Shown piece after piece: positions 1 to 10,500 of a DNA stretch of 64,000 nt. Below the pieces are notes generated by a model that was given only the letters and a program-made list of their open reading frames with translations, did no database searches and had not been told where the DNA came from. The DNA is from Roseivirga pacifica (GTDB lineage: Bacteria; Bacteroidota; Bacteroidia; Cytophagales; Cyclobacteriaceae). The stretch lies in the NCBI RefSeq assembly GCF_900111145.1, contig NZ_FOIR01000006.1, positions 80,142 to 144,141 of the forward strand. The letters run 5' to 3'. A program made the translations under genes and the position numbers. Position 1 is the stretch's first letter. Every line of letters starts with the position of its first letter.

Positions 1-450
1 GGAGCCGTAGAGCGCAACAAGGAAAACGAGGGCAAAACCGTTGCCCAAATGATCAAAGCGCTTAAAGATGTGGTATACAAATACTATGGAGAAATTCACG
101 AGCCAAACTATGTGCTCCTTGTTTGGGGTACAATGATCTTCAAATCGAGGTTGGAATCGATGAAAGTGGAGTACCAAATGTTTAAGCCCAACGGTGTACC
201 ACTAAGGGCCAAGATAACGCTCTCTTTCAAAGGTTTTACCGATCCGGCCCAAGAGTCGCAAGTAGCAAACAGAAGCTCACCAGACCTCACCCATATTGTA
301 ACGATAAAAGAAGGAGACACCCTGCCCCTACTCTGTGACGAGATATACAGAGACAGCAAATACTACCTGAAAGTAGCCAAAGCCAACAACTTAGTTGATG
401 TAAGAAATTTAAAGGCAGGCACAAAACTCATCTTTCCACCTATAAACTAA
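1..450 (+). CDS. LysM-domain tube/baseplate adaptor of an eCIS (Afp7-like), 5' end missing
   Basis: The reading frame is open to base 1, so the true start lies outside the window; the visible part is 149 residues. The C-terminal third reads as a LysM fold (THIVTIKEGDTLPLLCDEIY followed by VAKANNLVDVRNLKAGTKLIFPP). The upstream part (YEYGEIHEP-like segment, VWGTMIFKSRLESM) resembles the beta-rich tube-like domain of gp53/Afp7 proteins, which sit between the inner tube and the spike/baseplate. The spike gene follows after 6 bp, which is the usual eCIS order. Assignment to Afp7 is from family knowledge and synteny; the LysM is directly visible. Confidence 0.85.
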   Translation, partial: GAVERNKENEGKTVAQMIKALKDVVYKYYGEIHEPNYVLLVWGTMIFKSRLESMKVEYQMFKPNGVPLRAKITLSFKGFTDPAQESQVANRSSPDLTHIVTIKEGDTLPLLCDEIYRDSKYYLKVAKANNLVDVRNLKAGTKLIFPPIN

Positions 451-456
451 TGTACA

Positions 457-2316
457 ATGGCAGACTCTCCTATAACTGATGAAGTTGGGGTTGTAACGTT
501 CGAAATAACCTCTGGCGGTAGCAAACTAAAGGATGCCTATCAGGTACAGTCTATTCATGTTCGCAACGAGGTGAACAAAATTCCTACTGCCAAAATAGTA
601 CTGCTCGATGGAGATCCCTCCACTCAGGACTTCCCTATTTCCGACAGTGAAGACCTTATCCCCGGAAAGGAAATTGAGATCAAAGTGGGTTATAAATCGA
701 ACAATGAAAGCATTTTTAAAGGCATAGTGGTTAACCATGGAATTTCTCTTAGCGAACATGGCGGCCCTAAACTGGAGGTTGAAATAAAAGACAAAGCGCT
801 TAAGCTCACAGTCGGTAGAAAAAACACCTACTTCGAAAAGAAAAAGGATTCGGACATTATCAGCTCCATCATTTCGGATGCAGGGCTTTCTGCTGACGTA
901 GAAGCCACTACTGTAGAAAACCCTATGGTAGTGCAGCACTACACCAGCGACTGGGATTTTTTAATGACCAGAGCCGACATTAACGGAAAATTGGTAACCG
1001 TTAGCGATGGAAAAGTAACCGTGGCTAAGCCCAATGTAAGTGCATCTGCGGTGCTTACCACCACCTATGGAGCAGACCTTTTAAGGTTTTCTGCAGAAAT
1101 GAACAGCAGAACTCAACTTTCTGCTGTGCAAGGCACCGCATGGGATCAAAAGAATCAAGCCATTGTGCAGAACACGGGGGCAAAACCTTCTGTCAATGCT
1201 CAAGGGAACTTAGATTCATCAAAACTTGCCGATGTGCTTGGCGTGAGCAACTTCGGTTTGCAGAGTGCCGGTACGATAGATAGCGATTCGCTAAAAGCTT
1301 GGTCCGATGCTCAGTTTTTAAAATCTTGGATGAATAAGATCACGGGAACGGCCAGCTTTCAAGGTTCGGCTAAGGCTGTTCCGGGTTGTATTGTTGAATT
1401 TCAGGGCGTAGGAGAAAGATTCAATGGCAATGCCTTTGTTTCGGGTGTAGAGCACGAGGTAGCCAATGGCAATTGGGTAACCACCGTAAAAATTGGCTTA
1501 ACAGACGAATGGTATACCGAAAAACAAAATATTGACGCACCATCTGCCTCGGGGCAATTACCTGGTGTAGATGGGCTTACCATTGGCAAAGTAAAGCAAC
1601 TCGATTCTGACCCTGACAATGAGTTCAGAATTCTTATTACCCTGCCATTGATGCAAGATGACAGCAATGGCGTTTGGGCCCGACTTTCAAATTTTTACGC
1701 CACCAATACCGCAGGCACCTTTTTTATTCCCGAAGTAGACGATGAAGTTGTAGTTGGCTTCCTGAATGGAGACCCACGGTTCCCAATTATTCTCGGCTCG
1801 CTTTACAGCAGCAAAATTAAGCCCGGCAAAGATGTAGATGGCAATGACTATGCACTTACGGCCGATAACTATACCAAAGCATTTCTGACCAAGGCGCTCA
1901 ATAAAATCGAGTTTAACGATCAGGATAAGATCATTACGGTAACCACGCCTGGCGAAAATAAAATGGTTTGGGATGACAAAGACAAGTCTATCACGGCTCA
2001 AGACCAGAATGGAAACAGTATTGTAATGAATAGTGATGGCATTGAATTGAAGGATAAAACGGGCAATAAGATCACCATGTCTTCCAGCGGCATTGAAATC
2101 AATAGCCCTAAGGATGTAAAGGTGGTGGCCACGCAGAACATCAACAATCAGGCAACCTCCAATATTCAGTTACAAGCCACGCAGAATTTTGAAGCAAAAG
2201 GGCTGCAGGTTAGTCTTTCGGCCGACACTTCTTTTACCGCCAAGGGCAATGCCTCTGCCGAACTATCGGCCAGTGGGCAAACAACCGTAAAAGGCGCAAT
2301 GGTTATGATTAACTAA
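457..2316 (+). CDS. VgrG/gpD-like central spike protein of the eCIS (Afp8-like)
   Basis: A 619-residue protein with the VgrG layout. An N-terminal gp27-like part (about 1-360) contains the phage late-control-D type segment (IPGKEIEIKVGY, FKGIVVNHGISLSEHG). An OB-fold region follows (VDGLTIGKVKQLDSDPDNEF, VWARLSNFYA, FFIPEVDDEVVVGFLNGDPR). The C-terminal part is a repetitive beta-prism (NSIVMNSDGIELKDKTGNKI and onward). The trimer forms the needle base that carries the PAAR tip. No extra C-terminal effector domain is seen. The PAAR gene is 18 bp downstream, and the length is normal for eCIS spikes. Confidence 0.93.
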   Translation: MADSPITDEVGVVTFEITSGGSKLKDAYQVQSIHVRNEVNKIPTAKIVLLDGDPSTQDFPISDSEDLIPGKEIEIKVGYKSNNESIFKGIVVNHGISLSEHGGPKLEVEIKDKALKLTVGRKNTYFEKKKDSDIISSIISDAGLSADVEATTVENPMVVQHYTSDWDFLMTRADINGKLVTVSDGKVTVAKPNVSASAVLTTTYGADLLRFSAEMNSRTQLSAVQGTAWDQKNQAIVQNTGAKPSVNAQGNLDSSKLADVLGVSNFGLQSAGTIDSDSLKAWSDAQFLKSWMNKITGTASFQGSAKAVPGCIVEFQGVGERFNGNAFVSGVEHEVANGNWVTTVKIGLTDEWYTEKQNIDAPSASGQLPGVDGLTIGKVKQLDSDPDNEFRILITLPLMQDDSNGVWARLSNFYATNTAGTFFIPEVDDEVVVGFLNGDPRFPIILGSLYSSKIKPGKDVDGNDYALTADNYTKAFLTKALNKIEFNDQDKIITVTTPGENKMVWDDKDKSITAQDQNGNSIVMNSDGIELKDKTGNKITMSSSGIEINSPKDVKVVATQNINNQATSNIQLQATQNFEAKGLQVSLSADTSFTAKGNASAELSASGQTTVKGAMVMIN

Positions 2317-2334
2317 CATTTAAAAACACAGAGA

Positions 2335-2634
2335 ATGCCACCAGCAGCACGAATAACAGATATGCACACCTGCCCCATGCAAACACCGGGGCTTCCCCCA
2401 ATTCCACATGTGGGCGGACCAATTATTGGTCCAGGAGTGCCAACAGTTCTTATTGGTAAACTACCCGCTTCGGTAGTTGGCGATAGCTTGGTTTGCGTTG
2501 GGCCACCGGATACCGTTGCCAAGGGCTCGGCTACCGTAATGATTGGAGGCAAACCAGCCGCCCGAATTGGTGACACCACTGCTCATGGCGGCTCGATAGT
2601 ATTAGGATGTTTCACCGTAATGATTGGGGGATAG
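2335..2634 (+). CDS. PAAR-domain spike tip protein (Afp10-like)
   Basis: A 99-residue protein that is nearly all PAAR motif. It starts MPPAARITDMHTCPM, has glycine/proline-rich turns, a second PAAR stretch (GGKPAARIGDTTAHGG) and ends GCFTVMIGG. His and Cys residues in DMHTC, AHGG and GC are the likely metal ligands that sharpen the cone. It has no C-terminal extension, so it is a structural tip and not an effector fusion. Its TAG stop is followed directly by the ATG of the gp25 gene, so translation is probably coupled. Confidence 0.93.
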   Translation: MPPAARITDMHTCPMQTPGLPPIPHVGGPIIGPGVPTVLIGKLPASVVGDSLVCVGPPDTVAKGSATVMIGGKPAARIGDTTAHGGSIVLGCFTVMIGG

Positions 2635-3066
2635 ATGGATCAGGAAAATTCATTTTTGGGAGTCGGATGGTCATTTCCTCCACAGTTCGATAAAACGAAT
2701 TTAGAAGCCCAAATGGCTGGCTATGAGGAAGACATTCGGCAAAGCCTCTCCATTCTGCTTTCAACCACTCCTGGCGAAAGGGTAATGCATCCCGATTTTG
2801 GCTGCAACCTAAACCAGTTTGTGCATGAGGAAATTTCCGAATCGCTGTTTACGCATATCAGACAGGTAATTCAAGACAGTATAATTCGCTACGAAGCCCG
2901 CATTGACTTAGAGGACGTACAGCTCGAATACGACAATGGGCTGGACGGAGTACTGTACATCACTTTGGTTTATACCATCAGGCAAACAAACTCCCGACAC
3001 AATATGGTCTACCCTTTCTATTTATTGGAAGGCAACAACATTTCTTCACTAACCCAAACGAGTTGA
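2635..3066 (+). CDS. gp25/Afp9-like baseplate wedge protein
   Basis: A 143-residue protein with the GPW/gp25 signature. It has a Phe-Pro-Pro-Gln-Phe start region, an EEDIRQSLSILLSTTPGERV helix-loop and then MHPDFGCNLNQFVHEEI, the conserved motif that contacts the sheath at the baseplate. The C-terminus is beta-rich. The ATG immediately follows the PAAR stop codon, and only 5 bp separate its stop from the next gene. It is part of the inner baseplate, where it nucleates sheath assembly. Confidence 0.93.
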   Translation: MDQENSFLGVGWSFPPQFDKTNLEAQMAGYEEDIRQSLSILLSTTPGERVMHPDFGCNLNQFVHEEISESLFTHIRQVIQDSIIRYEARIDLEDVQLEYDNGLDGVLYITLVYTIRQTNSRHNMVYPFYLLEGNNISSLTQTS

Positions 3067-3071
3067 TTTAA

Positions 3072-6000
3072 GTGAGCAGCAGCGACAATTACATATTCAA
3101 TGGGCTAAGCCAAAAGGACCGCAAGAAAGCGGAACTCATGCCTGGCTTTGTCAAAATTGATGACAGATCCTTATCGGATGTGCTAGAGTTTGTAAGGAGG
3201 TACGCTGAGGAAATAAACTTTTTAAGCCCTGAATATTTAGCCGATAATAGTGTACCTATTGATAACTGGGGAGCATTTTTCAATAGAGACAACCTCATCC
3301 TGCTCATTGGCATTTCTAATTACAACATAGGCCGCTCCGACTGGCAGGCACAACAACTGTTAGAGAAAATAAGCGCCACCTCAAATGAGAGCCTTCAATC
3401 CAAGCACCTGAACAGACTAGCCGACATTATTTTGGGAATGGCCAAAAAGCTAGACTATTTCAGCACACACCTGCAGCAAAATGAGATTACTAGCGATATC
3501 ATTTTCGATATACGAAGTGCGATAAGAGGAGACTTAAACGAAGAATTAAAAAGCCTGTACCAATTCAAAGCTGAGGCTAATTGGGAAGAGGCTAAGGTCA
3601 ATGACTTTAAGTATTTACTCGGTGCTTGGAACAAAGGGATTCCAACAACAGAACTGCTTGAAGCATTAGACAAAGAGAAAAACTCAAACGACCTTCAATA
3701 CCTAAGGCAGATTTTTACTGTTTTTCACCACACGTTCTACCATATTATTGAAAAGTCGAAGGAGGTGTTGGAAAATGCACTCTCCGAAATGCAAAACAGT
3801 AAACCGCACATTGCGCTGTATATCGTCTTTCTAAAACTTTTCAAATATGCCATCGACATTCAAAATGAGCTACCGAAAAGGCACTTGGATTTCTACTATC
3901 GAGACGTGCTTAAACAAGCGGAAGAGCCAGCTCAACCAGACAAGGCATTTGTTAGTGTGGCCATTAAGCCAGAGGTGAAGCATCATTTTCTTGATAAGGG
4001 TGTGCTTTTAAAAGCAGGAACGAACGAATTGGGAGAGCCACTATACTACAAAACTATTCACCCGACCAACCTGACTTCTGCTAAAGTCAGAAAAGTATGC
4101 ACGCTATTAAAAACAACTGACGAACGATATCATCAAAAGCCTTACGACAGTTTTATAACCGACATTTACGCCAGTGAAACTACGCGTACGAAAGAGGCAT
4201 ACTTCAGCCTAAACAACCTCCCCCCTTTTGGCGAAGGGCAGGTAATGAAAAGCCAAGACGAACGAAATATGGTCGAGGCAAAAACAGGTTTTGTTGTCTC
4301 ATCGCATGTACTAAATCTAGCGAGTGGCAAACGAGACGTCACCATTACATTGAGTTTTGAGCAAGCGAGCTTTCAGGAAAGCCTCGACTTGTTACAGCAA
4401 GTGAGTACTCAAAATAACCAAAGCCTAGAAGAAACTATCTACAAAGTTTTTTCAAGTGCCTTTGAACTCTCGGTTTCTCAAAAAGTATCCATTAAACCAT
4501 TAGCACACTACGGTTTTGAACTAGATCGCGAAAACAGCCAATGGATATTCACTATTGAAATAGCAGCGCATGAGCCTCCTATTGAGCACTGTGAATCAAA
4601 ACTGGAAAGACAGCCCGTTTTTGAGCATCCATTTGTTCAAATCATGCTGAAGCATGAATGCTCCCTATTTCTGTATAGCCTGCTAGCCAATATGGAGGTA
4701 GAGAACATTCATATAAACACACAAACCAAGGCCTTAAAGGGCACCAAATTATTCAACACATTCGGTCAAATTGATTTGGCTAATCCATTTGAGCCATTCG
4801 GAGTTATCCCTCAAAAAGGTGACTATTTCGTATTAGGTCATGAAGAAATCTTTTCTAAAAAGACAGAAAACATAGACCTAAATATTGAGTGGTTCTCCCT
4901 CCCAATTACGCATGGCGGCATGGAAAGCTACTACCATGAATACCTAAACAACGATGTTGATTCAAGAATTGCTGAAGAAGTTACCACGGCCAACTACAGA
5001 ATAAAAAAGGCCCTACTGAAAGGCGGCAAATGGATTGAAGACCATGGAGAACCAAATGGTCAGGAAATATTCCCGAATCAAACATTCAAGGACGTACAGA
5101 TTGCAGACGCATACGAAAGTGAAATACACATTTCGACCAATTTACAGTCACTCGGTCATGTACCTACTCAAAAGGCTAGCAATTATCATTTCGACCAGCA
5201 TACTTCTGAAGGCTTTTTACGGTGCTCGCTTCAATGCCCCGATTTTGCTTTTGGGCACAATAGTTATCCCACTATACTTTCTGAAACAGTTCAGAAAAAT
5301 GCTCAGCCCAAAAGAAAAGGCCCTGCACTAAAGCAGCCGAAACTTCCATTTTCGCCTAAAATTCAAAAAATAACAGTAGGCTATAGCGCTAGTGCAACAG
5401 CCATTTCGAGAACAAAAAATCGCACTTCAGCCGAAGAGGTTCACCTTTACGAATTATCACCCTTCGGGTACCAAAAGAAGGCATTAGAAACTGCCGGACA
5501 AACAGTGAAACTAATAGATGAGACACCCGGAGAAGGTAGTCTACTATTAGCCTTGGACGAGTATCCTCGCAATGGCCACATTTCATTGCTATTTGTATTG
5601 AACGAGTTGATGGAGTCGGATCACGCCATAAGTCCTTCTCAAATTTCCATGTGGTATTTAAGAGACAACCAATGGCTGCCTATCCAAGGTCATGGAATAA
5701 TGAATGACACGACCAATCAATTCATCAATTCTGGAGTTATTGACATTAGGATTCCTAAAGACATCAACCGAAACAACACGGTTTTAGACGATAGCTTTTT
5801 ATGGGTAAAGGCAACTATTCAGCACGAAACATTAGCGCATGGCCGCTTGGTTAAAATTTACGAAAACGGCATTTTATCTGTTTGGGACAAATCAGCCAGT
5901 CCAGTTCATCTGAATAAAAGATTGGCTCCCAACACCATTGAGGGCACCAAGGACAGTATTCCTCAAATTAGTGCGGTTGTTCAGCCCATGCCGAGTTTTG

Positions 6001-6791
6001 GAGGTAAACCAGCAGAGCAACCTGCCGACTTTTATGACAGGGTAAGCGAAAGGCTTCGGCATAAAAACAGGGCCATTACCACCCAAGATTACGAAGAGTT
6101 GGCGCTAGAAAAACACCAACAACTATACAAAGTGAAATGCTTTGCAGCGGAGCAAACATTAGACAAAGACTACATCAACCGAAGGTTTATACCTGGTGCC
6201 GTAAGAGTAGTTGTGGTACCAGCGATTGAAGCTAGTGTAAACAGCAACTACCCGCGCGTAAGCAAGCAATCGCTCAAAGAAATAGGCGATTTCCTAGATA
6301 AGCACAGTTCGCCATTTGTAAACACGGAAGTTATTAATCCACATTTTCAGAAAGTGCGCATTATCTGTAAAGTGCGATTTGATGGCCCTGAGTCTAATAA
6401 TTACTACCAAGACAAAATACAGGAAGACATTCGCATGTATTTGAACCCATGGTTGAACGACTACAAAATGCCGCTCGTGTTTGGCAAGCGCATATATAAA
6501 TCGGAGGTGCTTACCTTTTTAGAGCAGCTAGATTATGTGGCTTTTGTCACCGAGTTCTCCTTGGTAAACATTAAGCAAAGAAGAGGCAGATTCAGCTTTT
6601 ACGATACTGCGGCAGAACAAACCGAAGTCAGCGGCAATCAAAACGAAATTAGGCCAGACTTTCCATGGTCCATTCTGGTTTCGGCACAAAAGCACGATAT
6701 AACGCCAATAGATGACAAAACGTACCAGCCGGCCAAACCGAGGAGCATCTCGAATATGGAGTTGGGAATAGACTTTATTGTCTCGGATTAA
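3072..6791 (+). CDS. Afp11-like baseplate wedge protein (gpJ/gp6-like)
   Basis: A 1239-residue protein starting at GTG (SSSDNYIFNGLSQKDRKKAE). The first ~250 residues are helical. The C-terminal ~250 residues carry the baseplate-J-like region (DFYDRVSERLRHKNRAITTQ, a DYEELALEK segment, then the VRVVVVPAI and RIICKVRFDGPE strands). In eCIS, Afp11 forms the wedge ring with Afp12. The size is in the range of Bacteroidota homologues. It sits between gp25 and a fibre-like gene. The GTG start is chosen because it lies 5 bp after the upstream stop and the N-terminus resembles family members. Confidence 0.85.
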   Translation: MSSSDNYIFNGLSQKDRKKAELMPGFVKIDDRSLSDVLEFVRRYAEEINFLSPEYLADNSVPIDNWGAFFNRDNLILLIGISNYNIGRSDWQAQQLLEKISATSNESLQSKHLNRLADIILGMAKKLDYFSTHLQQNEITSDIIFDIRSAIRGDLNEELKSLYQFKAEANWEEAKVNDFKYLLGAWNKGIPTTELLEALDKEKNSNDLQYLRQIFTVFHHTFYHIIEKSKEVLENALSEMQNSKPHIALYIVFLKLFKYAIDIQNELPKRHLDFYYRDVLKQAEEPAQPDKAFVSVAIKPEVKHHFLDKGVLLKAGTNELGEPLYYKTIHPTNLTSAKVRKVCTLLKTTDERYHQKPYDSFITDIYASETTRTKEAYFSLNNLPPFGEGQVMKSQDERNMVEAKTGFVVSSHVLNLASGKRDVTITLSFEQASFQESLDLLQQVSTQNNQSLEETIYKVFSSAFELSVSQKVSIKPLAHYGFELDRENSQWIFTIEIAAHEPPIEHCESKLERQPVFEHPFVQIMLKHECSLFLYSLLANMEVENIHINTQTKALKGTKLFNTFGQIDLANPFEPFGVIPQKGDYFVLGHEEIFSKKTENIDLNIEWFSLPITHGGMESYYHEYLNNDVDSRIAEEVTTANYRIKKALLKGGKWIEDHGEPNGQEIFPNQTFKDVQIADAYESEIHISTNLQSLGHVPTQKASNYHFDQHTSEGFLRCSLQCPDFAFGHNSYPTILSETVQKNAQPKRKGPALKQPKLPFSPKIQKITVGYSASATAISRTKNRTSAEEVHLYELSPFGYQKKALETAGQTVKLIDETPGEGSLLLALDEYPRNGHISLLFVLNELMESDHAISPSQISMWYLRDNQWLPIQGHGIMNDTTNQFINSGVIDIRIPKDINRNNTVLDDSFLWVKATIQHETLAHGRLVKIYENGILSVWDKSASPVHLNKRLAPNTIEGTKDSIPQISAVVQPMPSFGGKPAEQPADFYDRVSERLRHKNRAITTQDYEELALEKHQQLYKVKCFAAEQTLDKDYINRRFIPGAVRVVVVPAIEASVNSNYPRVSKQSLKEIGDFLDKHSSPFVNTEVINPHFQKVRIICKVRFDGPESNNYYQDKIQEDIRMYLNPWLNDYKMPLVFGKRIYKSEVLTFLEQLDYVAFVTEFSLVNIKQRRGRFSFYDTAAEQTEVSGNQNEIRPDFPWSILVSAQKHDITPIDDKTYQPAKPRSISNMELGIDFIVSD

Positions 6792-6801
6792 AAGGAAAAA
6801 G

Positions 6802-7575
6802 ATGTCGATTAGAGATAGAAAAACCCTTAAGTCATTATTCAAGAACGGTAGCCTTCCTACGGAGAGCAACTTTGAGGATATTATTGACTCTTCGATCAAC
6901 AAGATTGATGACGGGCTTTCTAAATCGATGGAAGACGGGCTAATGCTTTCTCCTATCGGAGATGCAAAAAAAGTGCTCTCTATCTTCTATAAAATAACCG
7001 ATAGTGACCCAGAATGGTCCATTAACCTTGAAGAGAAAAAAGTAAAAGAAAGCCTGAACAGGCAGCTCAGTTTTACTCATGAAGGGCTAAAGAAACCTTT
7101 ACTCACGCTAACCAACGAAGGCAAAGTAGGCATCAATAATGACCAGCCCCAAACCACACTCGATGTTGATGGTTTTGTAGGCTCGAAAGGCCGTTTAGGC
7201 ACAGCAGCCGAAAAATCTACAGCACCGGCAGATGGTAAATGGCACACCATTGTTGGTGGCCTTAACCACTGTAATGTTTTTGAGGTAATTGCCCGAACAG
7301 GCATTCACAAGTCGGGTAAGCATGCGCTAATTCATGCCATTGCTTCCAGCGCATATGGCAACTCGCATCACCGCATAAAAAGGCTCAACACCCGCTTCAG
7401 CTTATGGCGACCAATCAAGATCAAACTGAGGTGGGTTGGCACTACATACAACTATGCCTTGCAAATTAGAACCACCCAAAACTTGGGTAAAGGTGTAAAG
7501 ATCAAATACTTCATTACTCAATTGTGGAATGATGAAGAAATGGGAATTCCTGAGCATTACATGAAAACGAAATAA
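6802..7575 (+). CDS. eCIS-associated fibre/adhesin-like protein, exact family unknown
   Basis: A 257-residue protein from ATG 6802 (SIRDRKTLKSLFKNGSLPTE). An in-frame TTG at 6778 would overlap the upstream gene by 14 bp but gives a poor basic leader, so the ATG is preferred. The middle has a phage-fibre-like segment (LTNEGKVGINNDQPQTTLDV, DGFVGSKGRLG), the same style as GxVGIGTxxPxxxLDVxG stalk motifs. The C-terminal ~120 residues (KWHTIVGGLNHCNVFEVIAR and on) look like a compact beta-domain. It lies between the two wedge genes. A role as receptor-binding fibre or baseplate decoration (Afp13 position) is inferred. Confidence 0.6.
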   Translation: MSIRDRKTLKSLFKNGSLPTESNFEDIIDSSINKIDDGLSKSMEDGLMLSPIGDAKKVLSIFYKITDSDPEWSINLEEKKVKESLNRQLSFTHEGLKKPLLTLTNEGKVGINNDQPQTTLDVDGFVGSKGRLGTAAEKSTAPADGKWHTIVGGLNHCNVFEVIARTGIHKSGKHALIHAIASSAYGNSHHRIKRLNTRFSLWRPIKIKLRWVGTTYNYALQIRTTQNLGKGVKIKYFITQLWNDEEMGIPEHYMKTK

Positions 7576-7578
7576 CGA

Positions 7579-10500
7579 ATGGCCAGCCCAAAGACCATAT
7601 CGAAAAATGAGGAAGTACCTGAAGCATTAGACTTTCAATTCTTAAAGTCCAAAGGGCTCGACTTTATTCAAGAACTAGCTGGAGAAAACTGGACAGACTT
7701 CAACGCACACGACCCTGGAATTACCATCTTGGAGCAGCTGGCATACGGCCTTACTGAGCTTGGCTATCGCAGCAACCTCGACTTTGTAGACCTACTCGCT
7801 TCTCAACAAAAGGCCCGAAAAGGGAAGCCGAAAAAGGACACTTTCTACACAGCAGCCCAAATTCTTCCTTCCAACCCGCTTACAACTAAAGACTATCGTA
7901 AACTCATTATCGACAGGGTTAAAGGCGTAAGAAATATCTGGATACTACCGCTTAACAGTTTTACGAGAAGAAAGAACATAAAAGGGCTTTACCTGGCCTT
8001 GTTAGAACCTGACTATGAATCTGGCATTGACCCTGAAACGACACAAGCACAGGTAAAAAAGCAGCTCAATTTACATAGCAATTTAGGTGAAGCATTTGAG
8101 GACGTAATCCTCCTCAAAAAGCAAGAAATCTATGTTCAAGCCAACATTGAGTTGGAAAGCAATGTGATCGCAGAAGCCGTTCATGCCAATATTATACTAG
8201 AGTTGGAACGGCTAATTACTCGGCCACTAAGGTTTTATTCGCTCAAAGAAATGCTCGATAGAGGTTTTAATGTAAACCAGATCTTTGACGGCCCTCAGCT
8301 CAAAAACGGCTTTATTAACAATGACTTTTTAAGAGAAAAAGACAGCATTTTTTACAGCAATCAACTGCTAAATGCCATTAGAAATATTGAAGGTGTGAAA
8401 GCTATAGAGCATTTTAACATCCTTATTGAGAAGCAGAACGAGGAAGGCAAAAACGAGTACGTAGACTATTTTGACGAGCTCGCGAGCCAGACGGTTGATG
8501 AAGTTGTAGTAGTAAAGTGGAGTCATGCGGCAGCCTTAGGTTCTAAAATTTACAAAAATGCTAACGACCACAACTTCTTCTCTTATGCAAAAGATGGCGT
8601 GCACATTCACCTCTATCAAAAAGAGGTAGATAGATACTTAAAAGCACTCAAAGCCAAAGTAAAGCTGAGATTTACACAAAAACACGAGCACAATTACGAT
8701 TTTGAAGTTCCAAAGGGCGAGCCTTTCGAAATAGAGCAGTATCATTCCATACAACATCATTTCCCAAAAGTATATGGTCTTTCAAAAGATGGAATTCCTG
8801 AGAAAGCCAGCGCCACACGAAAAGCCCAGATCTATCAGCTAAAGGCTTACCTGATCTTTTTTGAGCAAATAATGACCAACTATTTAGCTCAATTATCAAG
8901 GTTCAATGAGCTGTTTTCGCTCGACAAAAAGCTCAAGAAAAGCTACTTCACACAGGTACCAACAGATATTCCACAACTGTACAAAGTGGTCGGCCAACTT
9001 GAAAAAAGCCCCACTGAAGATTTTGAGCAATCCTTTAATAAAGTTGTTAAACAAATAATGGCTGAGTTGGACAGCTTTTATCATCGAAGAAAGAACTTCT
9101 TAGCGCATCTGTTGGCAAGGTTTGGAGACGACACCATGGAGTTTTCACCTGAGAAATTCAACTACTACTTCGATCGTGATACACACCGACAACACACGAT
9201 TAACAACTGGATCAACATTCTTGAAAACTACCCTCACCTGAGTGGAGACAAGGCCAGATCCTTCGACCATACAAGCCCGCTTTGGCGAGAAGACGCAGAG
9301 CTCAAAAACGGTTCTCCCAACATCTCTGTCTTAGAAAAAAGAGTGCGTTTAACGCTAGGGTTACCCTTGGAAGTAAAGAGAATTGCCACAAATCTAAATG
9401 AACAGGTTCGATTCGATAAGAAATTCCCCAGCTCCACATCTGAAATCGCAAAGCAACATCCTGAATACGAGCTTCAGCCTTTTTCTCGCTTATCTGTAGC
9501 ACTTTTTGAAAACGAAATTGATGCTGAAGAAACCGTCAAAAAGACTTCTTTAAAGCATATTGAAATAGACGAAGATCTTTTTAGAAGAGGAATTTGGGAG
9601 GACAACCTAAGGATTATTCGCTCCCCAAAAACCAAAAACACCTACTTGCTGCTTTTCAAGATGAAAGAGGAGCAGGAGCACCTGCATGATACACACAAAC
9701 ATAAAGACGCGCTCGAAAAAGACCTGAGGGAGTACGTTAACTCCATGAACGTTGCTGAAGAGCAACAAAAGGTGGAAATACTCTTAAAATCTTCGGGAAA
9801 ACCGCTCTATGTTTTTGAGTTTAAAATAGATGAGAACGGACGGAAAGCGCAAAAGCATAACGGAATTTATAGGGTGCTAGCCACGTATCGGTCTTACGAT
9901 AACGCTCATCAAGCTGCAGAAAATCTCAAGCAAAAACTGGTAAAAATGAACTTGGGAAGCGAAGGGTTTTATGTCTTAGACCACATTCTTCTTCGCCCAA
10001 GAGATAAAAAGGTAAGAGTAAACATTTTACTGAATGATCCCAGCGCTGACTGGTCCTTTAGGTTAACAAAAGCCCATAAACTTACGGGCATTGAAAAAGG
10101 CATTAGGAAAGACATCCGTTTATTAAGAAGCCTTTCGCCCACTTACGAACTCAGCAGAAGAGGGCAACGGATAATTGTTTGGAAAGATGGAGACCGTACA
10201 ATTGGCCGATGCAGCCAAAAGTACAATAGCCAACAAGAGGCCGAAATAAAGGCCAGAGAAATTCAGGCATTCTTCGGTCGCTTCTCCGATTTCGACATCT
10301 ACGATCCTGAAAAAATCAAATTCAAACGAGAAGTTGAGAACAGCAACCACCCGCTGCACCACTACTCTTTTACTATAACGGTATTCCTCAGTGGCTGGAC
10401 TGCCCGCTTTAAAGATCCAGAGTTCAGAAACCTGGTGGAAATACTATTCCGCAAGAATACTCCCGCGCATATCGGCATCAACTTCAAATGGCTCGGCTTG

